From contig RWJK01001353.1 in NCBI GenBank assembly GCA_004335835.1, positions 1 to 64,000 on the forward strand: a stretch of DNA of 64,000 nt, in the 5' to 3' direction. Below, piece by piece: positions 58,514 through 64,000 of the stretch; positions within the stretch are counted from its first letter, which is position 1, and every line of letters starts with the position of its first letter. Origin of the DNA: Scenedesmus sp. ARA3. Lineage: Eukaryota; Chlorophyta; Chlorophyceae; Sphaeropleales; Scenedesmaceae. Made by a program: the position numbers and the translations under genes. The notes beneath the pieces were generated by a model. The model was not told the origin of the DNA, did no database searches, and saw only the letters and a program-made list of their open reading frames with translations.

Positions 58514-61500
58514 CTAGCCGCCCAGCTCATCAGCCAGCTCTGCAAGCTCCCGGTGCACCACCCACTGGAAGCACAGCCGCAATCTAAGGAAGCCTGCTGG
58601 CCCTGGAGCACTGCGACCTCCAGCTGCTGCTGCTGCTGCTGCTGCCTGCTGCTTCACCAGCCACTTGTGGGCCACCACCAGGTATGCTGCCGCAAGCTGC
58701 AGCCTCACATCACTCCCAACATTGCCATCACCAGCAGCAGCAGCCCACTCTGAAACCAGACCCTCCAGAGTTCTCAGTGTCATGCCCTCATACACGCTAG
58801 CACCTGGCATCTGCAGCTGCCCAGCAGCAGCAGCAGCAGCATCCTGCAGCTGCAGCACCTGTGTCAGGTAGCGCCGTCGCGCCCCTCCAAAATGCTCCCG
58901 CAGCTCGCGCTGCAGCGTGTCGCGCTGCTGTGAGGCGTGGTGCTGCTGGCCCTGCCGGCGCTGCAGCCGCCGCAGGCAGCCGGTCAGCAGCTCGCCTGCA
59001 GCGCAGGAACAGAATGCAGTGGTTCATCAAGGAGTGTGATGAATCGTCATGGCATCACCCAGTGCCTGAGGTCCAGGGGACATCATGCTTCTTGCAGGCG
59101 ACAAGGATGCTTGGTGACCGCATCGCAGCAAACCCCATTTGTCCCTCGGGCCCCTCCCTTACAATGCTCTACTGCACACTTGCTTGCAAGAGTAATCTGC
59201 ACACACAGTTCTTGCATACCGTGCATGTACCTGCAAGGCCTGAGCGTCACACTCACCCACGTCGTACACCGCCCAGTGGTTCATCAGCGCCACTAGCTCC
59301 CGGTCAAACACAGCACAGTGCTGCTGCGCATCAGCCAGCAGCAGCTGCCAGCTACTGCCCAGCCCAGGCACCTGCAGCAGCTGCTCTGGCCAGTGCAGCT
59401 GCTGCTTTTTGCTGCTGCTGTTGTTGGCTGCAAGGTTTGCTGCAGCATCTGCCTCCAGCAGCTGCTTGGTGATGGGGTGAGCCAGCACCCTATCGTACAT
59501 CTGGCCCAGCACTGTGGTGGACTCGTAGCTGGGCCTGTCTTTGCGCTCCATGAAGTGAGGGTAGCTCTGCGGCATCTGCAGGTGGAGTTACAGCAGCAGG
59601 AGCAGCACCAGACAGTGCAGCATGTATTTGCAGTGAACCAAAAGCCCTACAACAAGCACATGTTAGTAAATAAGTGTACGGTTGGCTGTGCAAGCCTGCT
59701 CGGGCCTGTGCTGTGTTGCGTGGTTTTCAACACAAGAAGGGAACACCGCAACAGACACCGAGACACGCATGTCCTTGTCCTGCTCTAACTTACGTGCGGA
59801 AGAGCATAGGTTCAAGCAGGCTTGCCTGCTTCCAATGCGTAGGACTTGCAACTTGTAGCTGGGACACGCAGGCAGCACACAACACCTCTCACCAGGTCGA
59901 TGTTCAGCTGCGCAGGCCTGCCAGTCTTGGGAAAGTCCACAGCAGTGGAGTGCAGCGCAGCCAGCTTCTGGCAATCCGGGGAGTCAGGGCCCTGTGCATC
60001 AGCCTGGGCCAGCAGCCAGGTGGAGATGACCCCGAGGTTGTCGTTGCGCGCAAAGTCGACAAAGTGCTGCTGCAGGTGCTTCGGCGTCACCTTGTCAACC
60101 TGCATTGAAGCGCGATGCAGGGTTGGCATTACAGCCATAATGCGTGCAATGTCGGAAGGTACAAAAACAACACATGGTGGTAGTGCATTGGGAGCAACAC
60201 CAAACCCACCGAGCAGGTCTGTCTACTGTGATTGCGCGCTGTGACGCGTCAAGCGGTGCCAGAGTGCTGATTTGCATTGCTTGTATAACGCATAACTCAT
60301 GCGGCATAAGCTGCGATAAAGGGCAGCTCTGAACCGATCGACAAGGCAACAGTTGGGCAGCTGAGCAGCAGCCCCACCTGGTCTGGCGGCGCTGCTGTGT
60401 AGTCCTGCGCTGGGGAGTTGCGCGGCTGCAGCAGCTGCTCGTCCCACAGCACAACATACTGGTCACCATCCTGCAGCGTGTGCAGCAGGCATAACAACAT
60501 TGTGAGCAATGAAAGCAGCCAGCCAAATACAGGCGTCGCAATTGCATGCTCAACTTTGCCTGTGATTTGCTGCACGGTCACGGAGCCAGCTCTCACAACA
60601 GCATTCCAAGGCTGAACTCAACCCTGACATGCACAGAAGAAGAACCACACCCTGCAGCCTCACCAGGTCAGACCCGCTCAGCATGTTGGGCAGCGGGCGC
60701 TGCCCCTGCTGGCTGAACACCACCACGTTCACATAGTCCGCTGCAAGGCGCTGTCCCGCACTGCCGGGTGGGGCTACAGCCTCCACTCGCCGCACATCAC
60801 CCATGTGGGCCACGGGGCTCTTGGCCAGCACCACTGGGCCAGTCACCACTGCAGGTGCTGACATGGTGCGGGACTGCACCTGCAGCAGCAGGCATCCTTC
60901 AGACCCATATGGTGTGTGGCAGCATGATTGGCAGGCACATGCGCAGGACACTGCAGCAGTTTGTAGGTACTGCACAGTAGGACGAGCTGTTGTCAAGCTG
61001 ACAGTCAGTGGTTGTTGCAAGACTGAGCAAGATGCAACTGGAAGCATACCACTGCACACCAGTTCACCGCCGCACCTGCACGAAGACCTGCCCCTCCTGC
61101 AGCGCCCCAGTCTCATCCAGCACGCCCACCAGCGTGGCTCCCTGCTGCACCAGCAGCCGCGCCTTGGCACGCAAGTCGGTACCTGGCAGCAAGCAGCATA
61201 TAATCATGTAAAAGAGAGAGGCAGACAAAAGCCGCCGGGCAGCTCACATGCATGGATGCGCCATGGCTGCCTGTGCACATCGCCTGAGCATGCGTGGAGA
61301 GCAGGCGCTGTCTTTTACAGAGCAAACACTGCAGCGTGTGCGCTTCGCTGTACCACACAATGTGTAGTGTGTGGCTGCTGCCTGCTGCTGCTGCCCGCAC
61401 CTGCCAGCGTGCGACAGCTCTCAGGCAGCTGTCCAGCAGCGGGTCCAGCGGCAGGCCGCAGGTATCAGCCACAGCCAACATGCTCAGCATTGCAGCATGA

Positions 61501-64000
61501 GCGCCTGCAGCAATTACAGCAGAAGTAGCAGCAGCAGTGTATGTTTTGCAAAGTCCGTGCTGCTACACAAAGCACAATTGCTGATGAATTTCTTGGCAGG
61601 GATAACCCTGCAAATGTAACCTGCTTTGGTCTTGGCAGATGTCTGCAAAGCAGGCAGCATCAAGTATTTGATGCATGGGCACATCTCTGCACGGTTGCGG
61701 TGCGTGTCGCAGGCTCTGTACCACTGCACAGTAGCAACACAGCCTGCGCTCAGTGCAGTGCTGCCGCTAGCCTGGCAGGCTGGCTGCCCCTCACCCGGCT
61801 CAATGCCCCCCAGGTGTGGCAGCACATGCAGTGCCTGCTGTGTGCTGCTGCACATGGCTGCCAGGTCATCCAGGCAGGCCTCCAGCTTGGCCAGGAAGGC
61901 CTGCGGCAAGCAGCAGAGAGCTGTGTCCGTGAATCTTTGTGCTTCTTTTTGAGTATGGCTGCTGGTGCTGTGTAAGTGAAGCAAATTGCGGGAGTAGGCC
62001 TGCCATGGATGGGCATGCTGCTGCCTGCAACTGGCATCGGCATCGTTCAAAATGAACATGTTTGCGACACTCAAAGTGTTAGCGCACCCAGTGAGAAATT
62101 GCTGTTTATATTTCTGTTAAAAACAGCTTACAGCTGGGGCCCCCAGACCGCGCACCTCAGCCGGCACGCCGTTGTGCGCCATCATGGCAATGATCTGCCT
62201 GTTGAGGTAGGCGGGCAGCCAGGCAGCCACACTGCACACCTCCAGCTGCGGGTGGCTGCTGCTGAACTTGAGCTGGCTGGGCCGCAGCTGCAGCTGGCGG
62301 CCGCGCAGTGCTGAGCAGCGCGACAGCACGCCCTTGGCACCACCATAGCGGATCTGCATGTGCAGCGCACCACACAGCGCATAGTTTCCTGGCCGCCGTC
62401 CGCCTTCAGCATCTCATGTTGAGTTGCTCTTTCCAAAAGCTGGTGCTGGTTGCCGGCAGCACTTGTAACCGTTCCAACTGTTACTCTGGACTACTCAAGT
62501 GGTGCAGCAGGACTCGCCATTCAGTCAGCAAACAAAGTTGTGCTGATTGTCAAAGTCGGTGCACCTGTATTGCGCTGACAGGTGCCGCTGCCGCGCCTTG
62601 GCACCTCCCCCAGCACCTCCTGCAGCAGCAGCGGGGAGATGACTCCCACGCCATCACTAAAGCAGTAGTCATTGCGCTGCACATCATCAAGCTGGCCCTG
62701 CAGGGCAGCAGCAGCAGAGTGGGTCCAGCATTCCAGACGTTTAGCAGCTGACAGCTCACATGTTCGATGAAATGCACAAGCTGCTGACAACCATCCACGC
62801 CACGCTTAGAAAAAAGCGTTCAAGCAGCAAGCGCTTTTGACAATCATGCTGCAGTCCAACCCGCACTAGCTGGGTTCACAAAGGCAGGGTCTGACACTTT
62901 ACATCAAGCAGTCGGACGCTGTTGAGCAAACCACGTTGCACTCACCAACTGGTGCTGCTGCACCTCTGCTGCATCCACAGTAGAGGAGAAGCACTGCCCC
63001 AGGCGCGCCGCACACTTGGCGGGCACCTTCCCTTTGTCCAGCGCGTCCCCCATCCAGTGCCGCAGCGCATCAGCCAGCACAGCAGCACCAGCAGCGCCCG
63101 GCTGGCCTTGCAGGGGGTCGGCCACAAACCAGCAGGACCACGTCTGCATGGATAATGGCAAAAATGCGGTCTCAGCCAAACACAGTGTTGTGGTTTGGTG
63201 ATATGAGGGCAGTCATGGCACTCAGCCCTAAGGCATTAAGACCAACTACCAAGTACAAGTTCACCAAAGTGTTACACAAAGTATGATGTATCGTGCTGCT
63301 GCTGCTGCTGCGCTGCCTTGTGCGGGCCGCCGCCTCCGCCTGCGCTGCACGTCCCACCTTCAGCTGGCTGCTTGAGTAGGCCAGGTATGCGTAGAAGCGG
63401 CCATTCACCCACACACCTGCGGCGGCAGCAGCAGCAGCAGCAGCAGTAGCAGCAGCAGCAGCAGCGAGGGCAGAAGGTGAACTCAACCGCTGCTTCCAGC
63501 AGCCTGTAGGCTGCGACCTGCTGCTTGATGGCAATGTGTTGTGCCGGCCCTGTGGCATGCTGCTGGCAGTCCTGCAGCCTGCCGGCACCGCATCCTCGCA
63601 CCTACATTATTACAAAACGCTAGTCTCCATCCAGCGCCTAGGTTTGATGTGCTGCGCATGCAGCCACCACCACTGCTGCTGCTCAACAGTGGCAATTGGG
63701 TCTGTTTGTTGCCTCACCCTGCTGCAGCACTGCTCCCATGAGGCTGTAGAAGTCCTCCAGTGGCTCCTGGCTGCTGCCCCACAGCCTGTCACCATGCTCA
63801 TCACCAAAGCTGACGCGCAGGAAGTGGCTGTCGCTGATGACCAGGCCAGACAGGCAGCGCAGATGGTGCGGGAGGCTGGAGCTGCATGACAGGAGCGGCA
63901 GCAGCAGCAGGATAGAAACCCAACAAGCAGCAGCAGTTGCAGTAACCGCAGTTGCCAATGGTGGTGCTGCAAGCAATTCTGTGAAAATTCTGCTAGGGTG
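58514..64000 (-). CDS. RNA-dependent RNA polymerase, eukaryotic RDR family (5' end outside window)
   Basis: Thirteen exons are visible: 63718-63881, 63358-63416, 62946-63143, 62605-62697, 62156-62353, 61795-61900, 61401-61504, 61076-61162 (or 61182), 60664-60879, 60378-60470, 59893-60099, 59257-59575 and 58514-58995 (TAG). Together they give about 774 C-terminal residues of a protein family usually about 1,100 long. Signatures in order are FLRVSFGDEHGD, NGRFYAYLAYSSSQLK, ARLGQCFSSTVD, NDYCFSDGVGVIS, IRYGGAKGVL, AYLNRQIIAMM, GVLDETGALQEGQVFVQ, VVLAKSPVAHMGDVRRVEAV, then the catalytic SGSDLDGDQYVVLWDE, formed exactly across a phase-0 junction (60664/60470), then NDNLGVISTWL, AVDFPKTGRPA and YPHFMER. 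The DLDGD loop holds the metal-binding Asp residues. The enzyme would make double-stranded RNA for Dicer-dependent silencing. The start lies beyond the window. Confidence 0.9.
59689..59870 (-). mobile_element. Possible MITE-like element (dispersed repeat copy B) in an RDR intron
   Basis: The segment has imperfect inverted arms: GCAAGCCTGCTCGGGCCTGT near 59690 and, in reverse complement, GCAAGCCTGCTTGAACCTAT near 59810-59832. The right part matches, inverted, the repeat at 57231-57345. No coding capacity or clear target-site duplication was identified, so the mobile-element label is tentative. Confidence 0.45.
63424..63467 (-). repeat. CTG (sense) tract upstream of a 3' splice site in the RDR gene
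   Basis: CAG triplets on the plus strand, CTG in the RDR sense, run up to the CCGCCGCAG acceptor of the exon at 63358-63416. Confidence 0.85.

Noticed and set aside
58514..63881. Viral origin of the RNA-dependent RNA polymerase
   Set aside because: The motif order (DFDE-like, YSSSQL, ARLGQ, SDGVG, DETG, DLDGD) is that of the cellular RDR family, not of viral palm-type polymerases, and the gene is intron-rich.

Overview
This window looks like nuclear DNA of a green alga (core Chlorophyta, probably a Sphaeropleales/Chlamydomonadales-type genome). The reasons are dense short exons joined by GT-AG introns with GTGAGT/GTGCGC donors and TGCAG acceptors, moderately high GC, pervasive CAG/CTG triplets encoding Ala, Gln, Ser and Leu tracts, and protein families typical of plants and algae. 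No bacterial operon, virus, CRISPR array, rRNA or tRNA was recognised. The organism call is an inference.

Layout. (1) 1-1068 (+): the 3' end of a secreted-type Gly/Trp-rich, Ala/Pro-tailed protein gene. (2) 2480-15968 (-): a long SNF2-family ATPase gene with an internal RING finger (Rad5/Rad16-like). (3) 18234-23862 (-): an 11-exon secreted subtilase with PA-like insert, thrombospondin type 1, cadherin-like and EGF-like modules. (4) 25993-30503 (+): a 10-exon, type II membrane-anchored GH5 cellulase. (5) 31978-37115 (-): an 8-exon transportin-3/importin-13-type nuclear import receptor. (6) 39203-55209 (+): a 19-exon, about 3,900-residue bridge-like lipid transfer protein of the SABRE/KIP/APT1/Fmp27/Hobbit (BLTP2) family. 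(7) 56315-57930 (+): a complete paralogue of gene 1. (8) 58514 to beyond the right-hand end (-): a eukaryotic RNA-dependent RNA polymerase (RDR) with the DLDGD catalytic loop.

Genes 3-8 were assembled exon by exon. Genes 3-7 join in a consistent reading phase throughout. In gene 8 one junction stays in frame only with a downstream acceptor and is flagged. The 5' half of gene 2 is only partly resolved.

Functional themes. The subtilase and the cellulase are divergently transcribed from one 2.1 kb intergenic region, which suggests a wall-remodelling or hatching pair (inference). The RDR points to an amplifying RNA-silencing pathway. The SNF2-RING protein suggests DNA-damage tolerance or chromatin work. 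The BLTP2 protein suggests lipid transfer at membrane contact sites.

The most unusual structural feature is a recurrent pattern of short tandem duplications (period about 110-170 bp) that copy the edge of an exon, including the Walker A and DEGH motifs, into the neighbouring intron. A second is that many introns carry CTG tracts in the sense direction at their edges.
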